Assembly (NCBI RefSeq): GCF_001294455.1
Contig: NZ_LIKT01000025.1
Location: 1-64,000, forward strand
Length of the DNA stretch: 64,000 bases
Source: Phaeobacter sp. 11ANDIMAR09
Lineage (GTDB): Bacteria > Pseudomonadota > Alphaproteobacteria > Rhodobacterales > Rhodobacteraceae
Direction of reading: 5' to 3'
A program made the position numbers and the translations under genes. The notes under the pieces are model-generated. The model saw only the letters and a list, made by a program, of their open reading frames with translations, made no database searches and was not told the origin of the DNA. This document shows positions 63,726-64,000 of this stretch, piece after piece. The stretch's first letter is position 1. Each line of letters starts with the position of its first letter.

Positions 63726-64000
63726 CTATTGGCCGGAGGCCTGCGCAGCAATCTCCGTCACAAAGCGCTCGGTGTCTTTGCGGGTCATTGGGCGGCTGTA
63801 CAGATAACCCTGGCCATCGTCACACCCAAGCTGGGTCAGAAGCTCAACATTGGATTGATCCTCAACCCCTTCGGCGATCACAGAGAGGCCGAGGTTATGC
63901 CCCAGCTGCACAATCGTACTGACAATTGGACTGGAGGCCGTCTTGGAAAGATCTCTGACAAAGGACTGATCAATTTTGAGCCTATTGAGCGGCAGATCTT
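63726..64000 (-). CDS. EAL-domain protein, C-terminal part (gene continues past window)
   Basis: The last 90 residues of an EAL domain, the cyclic-di-GMP phosphodiesterase module. Visible are LPLNRLKIDQSFVRDL (the conserved KIDxSF segment with its metal- and substrate-related residues), VIAEGVEDQ (the conserved late Glu) and GCDDGQGYLYSRPM (the QGY/F-x-x-x-P end of the domain). The frame is open to the right edge, so the N-terminal part, possibly with a GGDEF or sensor domain, is missing. Catalytic completeness cannot be judged. Confidence 0.9.
   Translation of the reverse strand, partial: DLPLNRLKIDQSFVRDLSKTASSPIVSTIVQLGHNLGLSVIAEGVEDQSNVELLTQLGCDDGQGYLYSRPMTRKDTERFVTEIAAQASGQ

Overview
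The window looks like chromosomal DNA of an alphaproteobacterium of the Roseobacter group (Rhodobacteraceae). Reasons visible in the sequence: high G+C, a B12-dependent class II ribonucleotide reductase, a short-form hisG with hisZ, xanthine dehydrogenase genes joined to a BMP-type nucleoside importer, a monomeric NADP isocitrate dehydrogenase, a dimethylglycine-dehydrogenase-type flavoprotein, a DUF1489 gene, and G+C-rich intergenic repeats that I recall from Rhodobacterales genomes. I see no tRNA, rRNA, CRISPR, prophage or intact insertion sequence. Most of the window is ordinary housekeeping and metabolic DNA.

Layout. 0-13 kb: the 3' end of an unrecognised gene, nrdJ (-) with a candidate pair of NrdR boxes, a DUF1489 gene, the hisS-hisZ-hisG operon (-), a crotonase-like gene, slyX, an unrecognised Lys-rich amphipathic protein and dnaE (-). 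13.6-23 kb: xdhA-xdhB-xdhC overlap and run into a four-gene BMP-family ABC importer, a likely purine uptake and oxidation unit. 23-28 kb: an HlyD-like protein with a small membrane partner (-), then an aldo/keto reductase, a DAO-type flavoprotein and a DUF938 methyltransferase in one tight operon, then an AhpD-like protein. 28-36 kb (-): dimethylglycine dehydrogenase-like protein, a small exported protein, a D-lactate dehydrogenase-like FAD enzyme, gamma-glutamyltransferase and a D-2-hydroxyacid dehydrogenase. 36-45 kb: an SH3 protein, a YhaN/YhaO-like ATPase and nuclease pair (-), a GntR regulator with a NitT/TauT-type ABC importer, and a glycosyltransferase (-). 45-57 kb: icd, a chemoreceptor (-), a MocR regulator (-), an alpha/beta hydrolase, a small exported protein and a DUF2339 membrane protein (-). 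57.8-64 kb: a 1602-residue serralysin-like RTX metalloprotease (-), a VOC-family protein (-) and the C-terminal part of an EAL protein (-).

The most unusual object is the RTX protein. After an M10-type zinc protease domain it carries 107 consecutive nine-residue repeats without a single insertion or deletion. In about 80 of them the canonical calcium-binding Asp follows a strict four-step pattern (Asn, variable, Asp, His/aromatic), so the true period is 36 residues (108 bp), with ladders of Asn, Asp, His/aromatic and Arg. Canonical RTX repeats cap both ends. The second notable observation is a Rhodobacterales-type intergenic repeat that sits in frame inside xdhB and has relatives between transporter genes and downstream of icd. 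Several palindromes or box arrays lie in promoter regions (nrdJ, the D-lactate dehydrogenase-like gene, the VOC gene, mocR, icd) and are offered as candidate operators.
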